In this document: in pieces, positions 37,933-48,953 of the stretch | Layout of the letters: each line of letters starts with the position of its first letter | Position numbering within the stretch: position 1 is the first letter of the stretch | Source of the DNA: Triops longicaudatus | Taxonomy: Eukaryota; Arthropoda; Branchiopoda; Notostraca; Triopsidae | Length of the DNA: 64,000 bases | Direction of reading: 5' to 3' | NCBI GenBank assembly: GCA_022885665.1 | Contig: JAGQDJ010000061.1 | Coordinates: 210,812-274,811, forward strand | Position numbers and translations under genes: made by a program | Notes under the pieces: model-generated | What the model was told of the DNA's origin: nothing | The model's database searches: none | Seen by the model: only the letters and a program-made list of their open reading frames with translations

Positions 37933-38312
37933 ATGAGTAAAGATACCAGGAAAGTAGCAAGTAATTTCGAGCAAGAAACGCCTTTGGGCTCTGTGTGTGA
38001 ATACATTAAGAACAGGCCAATTGCAGCCAAAAAACTCAAGATACTGTTAGCTAACAATTGTGTTTTGCTCAATACCGAGTTTAGGGATGCCAACCCTTCA
38101 GTAAATGACTGCGGACCTGAGCTTGTTGCTATTAACGCCTCAAACAAAGCGAAGAACAGATACCGTGACATTTTGCCATGTGTGATGTTATTAATATTTT
38201 TTCCTTCTATTTTTGTAGCTCGATAGTCGGTTTCATTGTAGTCGAGCATTCTCGCGTGAAACTGAACAAGGTTGAAGACGAGATTGACTACATCAACGCT
38301 TCGTACATTCAT
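37933..38312 (+). pseudogene. N-terminal part of a protein tyrosine phosphatase domain (partial)
   Basis: Two exons, 37933-38179 and 38242-38312, join in frame across a 62-bp GT/AG intron. The second half reads NKAKNRYRDILPFEHSRVKL, then NKVEDEIDYINASYIH. This is the KNRY and DYINASYI signature of classical tyrosine phosphatase domains. The upstream part (residues about 15-60) fits the helical start of such domains. The second exon ends at a possible donor GTATAT. I find no exon with the WPD loop or the catalytic HCSAGxGRTG loop on the same strand in the rest of the window. The start codon is uncertain, because an in-frame TGA lies just upstream. It is either a relic, or the front of a gene with a very long intron. 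The subfamily cannot be decided; a non-receptor type is suggested by the lack of upstream membrane sequence. Confidence 0.7.
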
Positions 38313-41300
38313 GTATATCTAAGTACTTAAGGGACGGGACTGTGTGCAATTTTCTGCTCACTTTTTCACTTCACTTGCATTACAGAACTCTAGCCCAGAG
38401 TTATGCTCATCCGGGGAGCTAGTGTCCTGGCTACTAAATGACGTATTATACGCTCCAAGAAGCAAGTAAACACGATATGAGAAGACGCCTGTTTGTATGA
38501 ATGCGACCATTTCCCGGCATGTGCTGCCATCTCTTGTCCAAAAAATTGTAAAGGAGAAAAAAAAATATAACTGTTATGATGTTGGAGGGACACATGACTT
38601 ATTTTTAATTCAATTAAAGTTACCTAGATTAGTGTGACTAACACTGAGCGAATAAAACACAACAGAACGTAATTGAATCTTCAAAATCAAACTTAACCTT
38701 TCATATATTAAATTTGAAATATTTAATGCAAGCTTTGAAAAAATGCATGTTCAGACAATGTATTTAGTATAACTTCAAGAACTAAAAGACAGAAAAATAT
38801 CGCGAATGCCGGAAATAGAGCTTCGGTAATTTTCTACTACGCACGGCCGAAGGCAGCCGAATACGACAATACATAGCAGGTGCAATGTCGGTCGTCTCGT
38901 AAAAGAAACAACTTGTACGCATTTTGTTCCATTAATGTGCCATTTTCGTACAACTTTCAAGTCGTCTAGCATCTTTAAATGCTACAGTGTACTGCGTCAT
39001 CGAATATCTAAGGCATGCCACACAGTTTGGCGATAAGATCAGTCAACTTTTAGTGGGAGCAGGTCTGGTCACCGTAAAAAGCATTAATTAACCGCTTCAG
39101 AAAAGTATACTGTAAAAAAGGAGTACCAGTAAATGGCAATAAATACCACATAAAATTAAAATCGTAACCAATAATTGGTTCCCGCTACCAAAAAATGAGC
39201 TTAACGTACCAATTCATGGGAGAATATTACTAAGAATTGGTACTTATACCAAATTTGGTGAGTTTTTTCCTATAATTGGAAACACTTACCAAAAATCGGT
39301 AGTTTTTGTTTTATTTTTTCAACTTACGGTGGGGTTGAAGGATTTCTCTCCGCTCTGAAGTCTGTTGGAGGGGGTCTAAACTACGACAAACGCATTTTTA
39401 GCTCTATTACATATTGTTATCTTGTCCCGGCTGTTCTATAACATGGCTCCTATATAACTGTCTCTGGAAAGTTGGCGTTCATTCCGCTTTGTGGTTGTTG
39501 AGTTATTTAATTTAAAAATATAATGGCAGCCAGACTTTTGAAGAGCTCTATATATTTAGGCATTTTTGCAAGCAAATGCGTAAGTGAATGTCACTTTCTT
39601 TAGTTAGGTGCTTAGCTAAAGTACAGACTTCTCTGAATTCTACATATAATACAAAACATTAACTGTGCTTGTGAGAAATGTCCAAACTTTCACGAAGTAA
39701 TCATATGGTAAATTTCGTTTCTTTTTTTCTATTTTATTTATTTATTTACTTTTTGGAAATCGAGAGACTTGAAATTCAAGTTCAACAAATGGGAAGGAAC
39801 TGAAAATTACTGTTTCGAAAGTTAACCGAATTTATTCTACGCAAATCGAAGAAAAAGCATAGGTAAAGGAGGCGTAATTTTAACTGCAGTTTGAGTCACA
39901 GATTAGACAAAAGTTGTTTCTGTCTAGAACCGCAAGCACGTCCGTTAAAATCAGGAAAAGCGAGGCGTTTGATAAACTTAGCACTTTCGGTTAAGGAACA
40001 ATACGCAACAGGCAATACGGTAGTGTGATTCCTGGTGATAAAAGGACGAATTGCTTTGCTTTTTGACGTGTTCAATACAGTTCTGCCTTAAGTAGAGCAA
40101 ATTCGGTTAAAAGATGAATTTAAGATATAATAATAATACATTGCGAAAGCGTTAGAATTCATGCAAAACGCTTGAGAGTCTTCTGTCACAGTTCCTAAAA
40201 AACTAAAAAGGGGCTTTCGTTTGTAAAAGCATACAATTTTCTATAGAGACACGTCAGACGAAATTGACTTAAAACGCTAACTCTCAAAAATACCTGCTTT
40301 CTGCGATTTTCTTTAAAAAACTGTCAGTTAATAGTCTCGAAAGAGGCATTCGTCAGAATTTCAGAATGCTTCAGACATGTTTGCTACTCCACTGCCGCCT
40401 CTAGCGGTAGGAACATGAACCCTTATTCCAAATGTGCCTTATTTCTTTAACTCACCGTGCGGTTGTCCTTAAATGTCTAAAAATATTTGCCGCGCATCAA
40501 ACCTATTACTAGATCTATTGTCATCTGCTTTTCATTAAAAGTGGACTTTTTTCATAGCCCCGGGTGAAACCTACAGCATTATAAGTGATCTTGTTCCAAG
40601 TTTCTTATAGTAAACCCACAGTTTTGTAGCACTAGTAAAGCGCGTATTGCCTTCTTCCTCTCTGTCCCCCCCCCTCCCCCGTTTTTCGTTAGTCTGGCAG
40701 GTATGATGGACTGTAATATTAAAATTAACACCGTGTTTCACCAGTAACATTATCCTTCATCAGTATTTAGACTTTTCCTAGCTAATCTAATGCTAATATT
40801 GTCGTCACTATGTAAGGTCAGCCACGTCCCCTTTTACTCAGTTCAGTAGTTGGAAAGTGAACATAAACAACACAGTCAATACAAGAACGGCGATTTCAAC
40901 AAGCAGTAAGTGTATTTTATACCATATCGTTACACAAATAGTCCTTAACCATCAGCAGTACCTCTTGAACAATACAATCTAATTGTTGTTATACTTCCAG
41001 GTTTTTGATACAAACGGTCAACGATGATGAAAATAGTTTTTTTTTTGGCAATTCAATACAGTAGAGGCTATATTTTTTTTTAAATCACAGTATTTCAATT
41101 AGCTTAGGGTTGTGTGCAAAGAAGAAACAACTAAAAAATAGACTAGTGTGTGAAGACTTAAACCCTACTGGAGTTTCACCAACTGACGATTGTTGCTTGC
41201 GAAACAAAGAAAATACCCCAGCAAAAACCGAAAACGGCGGAAACTGTTCGTCAGCAAATTCACTAATAAACATTAGTTTTCTTTCAAGTAAATTATTTCT

Positions 41301-42029
41301 CTTTGTTGTTCGTCCAACATGCAGCTAAGGTGCCTTTCAAAACGTTCCGTACGGGTTTGCATTTGCTGGGTAACTTTTTTTCTTTCTTCATCAGCCAACA
41401 CCATGTTTGGCGCCAATTGTGCCCGCGTGCCTCAACTCGTGCTGCACGCGCAGCATAGAGGTCGAAAGCTGACCTGCGCATCGTCATGAAACTGACGGAT
41501 GGGGATATTTAATCGTGTTTCGAACATCTCATTATATCTGCACGCAATTTTACCATTACAGAAGAGATTCTTCTCGTGTCCAAGGACATCGTTTTATCCA
41601 GTTTCTCTCAGTTAGGCACCAGATGTCGTGTACTAGTATTGACGTACATCTCTGCCATGCTCTCAATGTAGTACGTCGCTTGAACGGCTCTAATGGCCGA
41701 CTCAAAAGTGAGCGTTGTATAATTCGGATCGTTTAAGATACAGGTATTGTTGCATCCAAGCTCGACTAGGTCGAAGAATTGCTGAAAATCGATGCTAAAT
41801 CTGTTATTAAGCGGCCTGGCCATGAACTGTATGTACGTCACCAAGCCTGTTCCTGTTCAGCGTTTCTTCGTTTCACATTATTCTGCTCGTTTCTTTACGA
41901 CAAAGGTGGTACTGAAATGGACAGTTTAAAAACCATCTGGGGTCCAAACGTAGTGTAGATTAATTTGCCAAAAAGACTAAATGGTCAGTATTCTTAGTAA
42001 CTGTGATAAACAAAATGTCGTTATTTAAA
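38313..42029. other. Large gap without a supported gene
   Basis: No gene is recognised. At about 39170-39310 the words ACCAATAATTGG, TACCAATT, AATTGGTA and ACCAAATTTGGT recur as short palindromes, which suggests a small inverted-repeat element. A C-run lies at about 40668-40680. Reverse-strand frames at 38390-38593, 41293-41487 and 41608-41844 have no domain I know. The last ends just downstream of the PAN-like gene but is not needed for its frame. Confidence 0.5.
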
Positions 42030-43251
42030 TTAGGCCAGAAGAATCGAAAGACCACTTTCGCCCACAATCCCGTTCCACTTATGTGAACCAAAATTAAAAA
42101 CATGAGTTCGTTGCGAACAAACTGAAACATTGCTTTCAAACTGCCAAAAGGCTGAGCAGCTGCTGTTGACTGTTGGGTAGACGAAGGGGACTTTGGTTAG
42201 TGGAATCGGGAAGCCTGTTGGAACGGGGTCTTGAGTAGAATTTAGCGACAGCTCGCCGAAAGCGGTAATTTCTACACCACTGAAAGTGTGTAGAATAGTG
42301 TTAGCGGATGTAAAACGTTCAGAGACGTAGAATTGTTTGCGCGGAACAATAGAAGCCAAATGAGAAATAGTGGCCCAATCAGTTAGAGCTATCGTGGCGT
42401 CTGCACATGCCTTATTATAGCAGTTCAAATACTGAAAACCACTCGGATTAATCGTTCCTACAACGTTGTAGCCAATTGTACTGCGGTCATTCACGAAGAT
42501 ACACGTGTACTGGAAGTAACAACTGGCGCGAAACGAGCGACCGTTGAATCCCCATGGCCAAATTAACGGTGAAGCCCAACCTAACAACCGCAATATTAAA
42601 AAAAGGAAAATGTAGACTATTTTCTATTCCAAAATCGGAGATAAAGCCATACTGACCGCTGTACTGGAAGTCTGAGCACAACCTGGGAGCAATGTCGCAA
42701 TCTAGGCCTGTGAAACCGGGCAATCCTCGAAACGCTTGACAATTTCCTTTGTAAATAACACCGTAGTATTGGCTGCAAGCTTTGGGTTTCGCGGCAAACT
42801 GGCTGACGAGTTTCTCCCACAGTCGGTGAGGGGGCGTAAGAGGAGTGCTCGTCAGGCCAGTAGTTGCCCAGTTGCAGGCGTTGAGTTCGAAAAAATTGCA
42901 GGTGAAAGAACCGAGATCTTTCGTGCCCTCCGTGAGCTTGACGTCGATTGCTTGACAAGATGGATGCAAAGCGCAATTTCTGCGGCATTGTTGTGTCACG
43001 CCATCCATACTCCCTGTATTTGCCAGAATTATTTGTACAATTCATGTAAATTAACTAATTAAAATAGCTGCAAAAATGGACGGCAATTTTCCTTTTTTTA
43101 AAAAAATACCCGAAATTTTAGTACAAGCCAAAATTGTGGAATTCAAGGTGGACGTTGTGTACGAACTGTGAGTTACGAAAAAAGAATTCTTCGATTCTCC
43201 AGACGCCAAGCTGGTAATGGATGGAATGAGAAGTAACACGGCAAAAGTCAT
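42030..43251 (-). CDS. Predicted secreted Cys-rich protein with a PAN/apple-like region
   Basis: Three reverse-strand exons, 43251-43167, 43013-42657 and 42580-42030, join in frame to 330 residues. The N terminus is a signal peptide (hydrophobic MTFAVLLLIPSITSLASG). The start of exon 2 (QQCRRNCALHPSCQAIDVKL, later FTCNFFELNAC) has the Cys spacing of a PAN/apple module, which in animals binds proteins or carbohydrates outside the cell. The remainder has about ten further Cys, N-glycosylation sequons (NSTQ, NSSC, NVSV) and no membrane segment, so a secreted or extracellular matrix role is likely. The donor of exon 1 (GTTCGT) is the weakest choice. I recognise no orthologue, and the C-terminal 180 residues match nothing I know. 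It sits between the phosphatase relic and the transposon cluster. Confidence 0.65.
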
Positions 43252-45110
43252 GATTGTTTTGCGAAGCGACTACTTTTGTTGTTAGTTTCCTCTTCCAAAG
43301 CTTCACAGTTGTTTCAAAAGTCGAGGTCGAAGAAAACGTGGAGTAGGTTCGACAGTCACTGTGGATATGTGCCTTTTGAGCCTAGCTTTCTGACTTTGGT
43401 TTCATTTCGCCTGCTCTTCGATCAATACTGGTTCCCTATGAATACACAACTAACCATTTCAAAACCGTAATAGAAGAGAAACCATTTAGTCGTAAAATCC
43501 GAAGCTCGAAAGGTCGCCCATTAGAGGGTGGGACAATGAGTCGTTTCCTACTCTTTTCACCATTTCTCTGAACAATGTTTCGTTCGATTTTCAATACAGG
43601 TGACCTCTATGGCCCGTACGAAAAAATAAGCGGTTCTATTGCTGCAGAAGCGTTCGTTAACACCTATAGAGCATCGGTTGTACATAACTAACATCAGGTT
43701 TTCGTACCGTTAACTGGCGGCATTCTTGGACCACAGTGAAGGCACGGTTAACCAGTTGTTGAAATGTTCAGTATTCAACCAGTTACCAGAAAGTTTATTG
43801 CCGGTTATATTGAGAAAAATCTACAGTAAAGTACCCTGATATTGTCACGTGCTATTTCGTCTAGGGTACGATTTAGCACGTCGGGTCCGTAAAGGAACGG
43901 TCTGTTTGGGGTTTTACGCATGTATTCGTGGGGATAAGGGGGATAACTCCGCCCTGTGCAGGGTCCTCGCTAATAACACAACTCTGGTCACTACCTTACC
44001 ACCGCAACACACTCTACTACCGCTACCACTACTCCACCCCGCAACTACTCTTTCCCTTCTCAACTCCTCAACTCTTCAACTACTCTACAACCACCCAACT
44101 AACTTAGCAGAGCGCGGGCCCGCCAAGTCAACTTGGTCTACGTGCCTAGCCATGCTGACTCGGGAGTACTAACGCGAGAACAAAATGTCCGAATTCCAGA
44201 GAGCTTTATTCCCAGACTTCCGTAGAAAACAGCTGGAATACTTATAACCTTTCCTAAGTCACACACATCTTGTGATTTTGCAGCTTACAGCTCGTTTTTT
44301 ATTCCTATTTATTTCTTGTTTTGTTTGTGTTAGTGAATCTATACTTACCGAGTATATTAGTCTATACTTAACGAATATTCCATTTTGGATTGGATTGTTG
44401 GATTTTTTCTTTTATGTGTTGGCCTTATTCGCATAAAATCTTACTTTTGCCTTTTTCATATTTTTGTACTTCGATTCTAGCAAAAAAAAAAAAAATAAAT
44501 AAAAAAATAAATAAAATAAAATAAATGAAAAATAGCTTCCGTGCTTGCTTTAGAATCTTCCTATAATTACTGATAGATTTCAATGAAAGAAATGTACGAG
44601 GAAATAGTTCTTGAAAGCTACGAAAAACTGTATTTTGCGTGCTTAAACACTTTAAAAACGGGTTCTCAAAACAAGTGCATTACATCTTAAAAGTAGTAGT
44701 TTATATCCCAACGTACTAGTTAATACTCAAATTTAGATGCACGTACTCAAATGTGACTTTTTCCGTCTCCAAAATGGGAGCCAGCTCTCAAAACTAGCGC
44801 GCTTAGCCCAAAATGAGAAGCGGGTTCGTCTCAAAATGAGGGGGGGGGGAAGTGCACGTCGGCAGCCAGAGAGCGCTGAGTGCCGGCGCGATCCTTTTTT
44901 CGTTGTTGACATCAAAGAAAGCCTGTACGCAGAGACTGGCAAGCAAGGTTTGATCACAGCTGAAAATGACTAAAGTTTGTAAAATGCATGTGAGGTTTAA
45001 CATTGTTGTTAAGAGTACCACGTGCTAGTGTAGTGAATGCATCAAGAATGCAATTATTCGGTGACAAGGACTGGATTCTCCATTTGAACTCCCTAGACAG
45101 TGCTCGAACA
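43252..45110. other. Gap between PAN-like gene and hAT element
   Basis: No gene is supported. A forward frame at 43849-44172 is Leu/Thr/Pro-rich from simple sequence (CTAC/CAAC repeats at 43980-44100) and is not called. At 43846-43884 the inverted words CACGTGCTA and TAGCACGT make a short stem. A G-run lies at about 44841-44850. The left half might be a solo LTR, but I can show no second copy or boundary. Confidence 0.4.
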
Positions 45111-45118
45111 ACTTCTAT
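45111..45118 (+). repeat. Left 8-bp target duplication of the hAT element
   Basis: ACTTCTAT at this site is identical to 46268-46275 and directly abuts the CAGGGCC terminus. Eight-base duplications are diagnostic for hAT transposition. Confidence 0.9.
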
Positions 45119-45219
45119 CAGGGCCTAAAATAGTGTGTAGTAATACACACATTGTGTAGTAGCTTTTAGAAAGTGTGTAGTAGCTTTTACGAAAGTGTGT
45201 AGTCTCCACGCAGCCTGTT

Positions 45220-45849
45220 GGCTGTTTTAGGCAATGAAGCCACTTTACTCCACGGTCATGACCTTTGGGAAAAGGAACGCAGAACAAAGAAGGCCAATCT
45301 CTACGCATCCGACTGCCGCAGTACAGATGCTGTCCGCAATGAAATCATCAACTCCCTGGTAATGCACTACTATCGCGCCTACCGAACGAAGAATTCGCTT
45401 CGTTAGAAGTGCTTCGCAACCTGCGTTCCGTGACCATTAGTGACCTGAGAGTCTGTCATGCTGCCATTTTGTCGGATGTACCACTGAGCGATTTCATCCA
45501 GTCTTATCAAGAAGCGGTCAACAGAATTACCAGCACGGCTTCTGTTCGTGATGTACTGCGGCACACCCTACACATCAATGAGTGGAAGCCTCTCTCAACG
45601 GCCCTTTCCAGGCTTATCGCTGCCAAGCCTCATTCTGTAGATGTTGAGCGCCTCATCAGCTCGTATAATATTCTGAAATCCGATGACCGTGCCAGTTTAC
45701 ATTCCGACACAAATCGAGCGTATTTGCAGTTGCGTGAGAACATGCCACCTTTGGCAAATTGGGATCCTCGTCCAGCTGAATCGATGTGGCTGACCGATAA
45801 GAACCGACGACCCGAGCAGACGCACAAGAAAGCGCATGAGCAGGAGTAA
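45220..45849 (+). pseudogene. hAT transposase remnant (C-terminal dimerisation domain)
   Basis: The forward frame ending at the TAA of 45847-45849 holds the hAT C-terminal dimerisation region. Its hallmark follows an AAKPHSVDVERLISSYNILK block and continues LQLRENMPPLANWDPRPA, comparable to the family pattern S-x-x-x-E-R-x-F-S ... N-x-x-P. Upstream, up to about 45220, another frame contains related sequence (ATDAVRNEI-like STDAVRNEIINSLV), so at least one frameshift separates the two. The zinc finger (BED) and the catalytic RNase H-like core are missing. It sits inside the hAT element described above. Confidence 0.8.
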
Positions 45850-45929
45850 TTCAACGGCATTTTCTTTTAACAGCCGAGTACAAGTTATAATCTTGCAAGA
45901 ATACAAGTTGTAATTGCCATTTCCTAGAC

Positions 45930-46124
45930 CAGCGGTGCCCAACCATTTTTCACCCGAGGGCCGCGCGCGACATGATATAAAATCTCGCGGGCCTGAATGT
46001 TCCGGTTTCGCCAGAATCATGCCGACGTTAAAAGTGAAATTATGCAGTGATATACATGAGCGGGCCGCATGAGGCACCTTCGCGGGCCGGATATGGCCCG
46101 TGGGCCGTAGGTTGGCAACCACTG
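45930..46124. mobile_element. Nested hAT miniature element, 195 bp
   Basis: The segment starts CAGCGGTGCCCAACC and ends GGTTGGCAACCACTG, imperfect inverted repeats typical of short hAT MITEs. It is flanked by identical 8-bp duplications TCCTAGAC (45922-45929 and 46125-46132). It is strikingly GC-rich, with repeated GGGCCGC and GCGGGCC words, against an AT-rich host. It is inserted in the larger hAT element, after the transposase remnant, so it is the younger of the two. Confidence 0.92.
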
Positions 46125-46267
46125 TCCTAGACCATTCATTTTTCCTGCTGGTCGTATTTCGCCCGATTTTTTCCTGTTATTTGAAAAATAGTGATAAAGC
46201 AATGAATGGTGGATGGTAACATTTACCATTAGTGTGTAGTAGCTTTTTACCACTATTTTAGGCCCTG

Positions 46268-46275
46268 ACTTCTAT
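46268..46275 (+). repeat. Right 8-bp target duplication of the hAT element
   Basis: ACTTCTAT directly follows the terminal GGCCCTG and equals the left copy at 45111-45118. Confidence 0.9.
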
Positions 46276-46997
46276 GGCGTGAACAAGTTCATGGTGTTGA
46301 TGCCGGTCAATTTCCGAAGATTACTGGTGTGCTAGAGTGTACCAATTGCGTCAAAGGAGGCATTTTAAAAGAGAATTTCAGTGCTAATCCATTGTTAAAG
46401 ATCAAAGGTGCGTGTGAAATTCCCCGAATCACTCAAAATCCACGGTAACCCGTAAACAGCAAGGGAAGTTGGCGAAGAATATAAAGAGTGTGACTTTCAA
46501 ATTCGCAGTCTGAAATTGTTTCTGTCAGCTTCATTTCTTTTTCCAACCACGCTCAAGTTTAAGGAATGGCACATTTCAAAGTAGTGATGAACTTTTATCA
46601 CAATGCTGGAGTTCGTCATCAATGCAGTATATCTTCCTACTTTTCCGTCAATCGGAAATATCCCAATCACCAGTAATCAAGACTACTCAATTACTGCAGA
46701 CTAGTCGGAGTTGCCCTATGGTGTTGTACAATACGGAGTTTTCTCAAGCTAAATAACACACACCGATTTCTTAAAAAAAGCTGTAGTTAATAACTAAAAA
46801 CAAGGCTGACTTATACTTTTTCACACGGAAAATGTTCCTTGATCATGTGGAGAATTTGGTAAGGGTAGAAAAACGAGGGTCCCTGCGTTGTGATTAGGGT
46901 AAGATTAAGGGTAGGATGGGTTGGTTTCTTGTGGTAGAGATGTACGAGGGATGCACGAGGGGTATCTTAAGACTCAGAGGTATATGAGATTACTACT
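46276..46997. other. Gap between hAT element and permuted BEL/Pao element
   Basis: No gene and no retrotransposon sequence is recognised here. G-rich words such as AGGGTAAGATTAAGGGTAGG appear near 46895-46920. The stretch does not resemble an LTR or the missing part of the BEL/Pao gag. Confidence 0.4.
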
Positions 46998-47129
46998 AGT
47001 CAACGAGAATACCACTAGTCTAGAAGAATACTAGTCTGAGTCTAGAATGATACTAGTCTATTACTACAATAGGAATGACGAGCTTATATACACAAGTGAA
47101 AGGACACTATACCGGATAGAAAATTAGTA
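46998..47129 (+). repeat. Direct repeat R, left copy
   Basis: A 132-bp copy that is nearly identical to 51446-51580. It starts AGTCAACGAGAATACCACT and ends GGATAGAAAATTAGTA. Inside, CTAGTCTGAGTCTAGA-type words are repeated. The left copy is directly followed by GT and GCACCGT, which belongs to the RNase H part of the BEL/Pao element. It has no TG...CA ends or primer-binding site, so a normal LTR role is doubtful. Confidence 0.85.
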
Positions 47130-48953
47130 GTGCACCGTGTGAATAACATTCAAAACTGTTTGCAAAATATTCAGTTTGAGTTACGTCACTGTCCAACTGA
47201 AGATAACCCTGCCGATCTTTCAAGTCGTGGCTTAAGCGCAAAAAAGTTTATTGGGAATTCTCTCTGGGAACATGGTCCGGAATGGATTAATCACCCCAAA
47301 AACTGGCCTTCTCTTATCACCCCTGTTAACCTTCTGAATGCAAGCGTTCTATCTTGTCAAACCGTTTCGTCCACACCTTCTGATCCCTGTTTCATCTCCC
47401 GGTTCGAATCTTTTACCACATTGATTCGTTCTGTAGCTTGGATGTTTCGTTTTATTCAAAACTGTCGAGAATCAAAGCGAACTACTCCACTTACTTCCGA
47501 AGAATTACGTCACGCCGAGATTCGATTTCTCGGCTACGTGCAATCTCGTAGCTTTTCAAGTGAACTAAGCTACCTTCAACATCCTAATAAGTCCAAGATT
47601 CCTTCACAAGTCAGAACACTAAATTTGTTTTTGGATTCTGTCGGATTAATCCGATGTAAAGGCCGTTTGTCCAATTCTTCCCTTTCTACGGATGCCAAAT
47701 TTCCCATTTTGATTCCAAAGAATTCTCAATTAGCTACCCATATTGTTCGCCATTTCCATTACACGTCCTTTCATGCCGGAATCAACACCACCATTGCCAA
47801 CTTACGCGACACCTTTTGGATTCCTTCCGCTCGACAAGTTGCTAAAGGCGTTATCCGAAAGTGTGTTACCTGTAGACGGCATACTGGTCTCCCTTACCCT
47901 CAACCTCCTACGGCTCCTCTTCCTCAGTATCGAGTAACGCCAACGCGTCCATTTGAAGTTACTGGTGTGGATTTCGCTGGTCCCCTATATGTCAAGGGTT
48001 CCACCACCAAAACTACTTATCCTGTTTACCTCTTTTTATTTACTTGTGCCACTACCCGAGCCATACACCTGGAACTTACGACGATTTTCGAGTTTATATG
48101 ATTGGCCAAGACTCTTCATATCAGACAATGCAATGACATTTTTTTCCGCCGCTCGACAAAACAAACTTCTGTCAGCTCTGACTTACGCGAAAAGCTCACC
48201 CAATTTCGAGCCACTTGGCAGTTCATCCCAAAACGTGCTCCGTGGTTCGGTGGATTATGGGAACGACTAATTGGAGTTACCAAAACATTGTTGAAAATAA
48301 TTCTTGGACGTTCACTTCTTTCATTTGATGAACTCCGGACAGTTGTAACAGAAGTAACCTCCATTTTGAATGACAGACCTCTTACTTACGTTTCCTCGGA
48401 CATCAATGACGAAAATGCCATTACTCCTTCTTCTCTAATTTTTGGACGTCGTATTCGTTCTCCAGTTTTTGCTAGTTTGGAAACTGAATCATTCGACCCC
48501 ACGTACAATGAAAAAACCCTTCCGAAAAGATTTATTCTTCAGAAACGACTAATTGCAAACTACTGGAAACGATGGACGAATGAATATCTAAAGGCTCTTC
48601 GTGAAAAGCATTATTGTAATCCTAATTCAAACCCTAACTCCATTCGAACAGGTGACATCGTGTTAGTTCACAATGAAGAGAAGCGTTTGCATTGGCCTAT
48701 AGCTCGTGTAGAACAACTTATCCCCGGAAGCGACGGTGTCATCCGAACAGCCATCATCCGAACTGCAAATGGAATAACTAATCGCCCGATTACAAAACTT
48801 TACCCCCTAGAAATTAATATTGACACCACCGAGGAATCTACCCAAACTCCGGCCATTGACACCACCGAGGAAATCTCCTCAGAACTCATTTACCTCTTCT
48901 CGACCTTCAAGCCCTATGGCTCGATCCTTTGGATCCAACGACTGGAACCTTGA
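47130..48953 (+). pseudogene. BEL/Pao RNase H C-terminus and integrase, frameshifted
   Basis: The first part (VHRVNNIQN, then EDNPADLSSRGL) is the end of BEL/Pao RNase H and connection. The integrase follows: an HHCC zinc site with VRHFHYTSFHAG and CVTC (about 47740-47870), then the core aspartate in GVDFAGP (about 47966). The second catalytic aspartate, ISDNA at about 48115, lies in another frame after the stop at 48099-48101. The third acidic residue is in WFGGLWERLIG (about 48245) in the frame 48102-48953. The C-terminal domain typical of BEL integrases follows (LNDRPLTY, TPSSLIFGR, TGDIVLV, KLYPLEI). A small deletion and frameshifts near 48090 disable it. Confidence 0.88.

Larger units (their letters stand above)
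45119..46267 (+). mobile_element. hAT DNA transposon, internally deleted
   Basis: A 1149-bp element with terminal inverted repeats: the left end is CAGGGCCTAAAATAGTG, and the right end CACTATTTTAGGCCCTG is its exact complement. It is flanked by identical 8-bp target duplications ACTTCTAT. Subterminal words GTGTGTAGTAGCTTTT occur three times near the left end (45137-45200) and once near the right end (about 46233), all in the same orientation. They may be transposase binding sites. Inside is the C-terminal part of a hAT transposase, and a second, nested element at 45930-46124. The transposase is far too short to be active, so the copy could only have moved with help from another element. The perfect duplication suggests a fairly recent insertion. 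Confidence 0.92.

Noticed and set aside
37890..37936. Possible upstream phosphatase exon reading SLEENPLFVWRWVKH
   Set aside because: It follows an acceptor-like CTCAG and looks protein-like, but it runs into TAA in a different frame from the phosphatase exon. The only intron that could fix this would be about 13-21 bp.
37908..38312. 134-codon reverse-strand open frame with hydrophobic end
   Set aside because: It lies opposite the phosphatase exons, which have a clear family match and a good intron on the forward strand.
41608..41844. Possible fourth exon of the PAN-like gene
   Set aside because: The three-exon model already ends at an in-frame stop at 42030, and no convincing donor before that stop links to this frame.
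43849..44172. 107-codon forward open frame
   Set aside because: Much of it is translated CTAC/CAAC simple sequence. It could be part of a solo LTR, but no second copy or boundary is visible.
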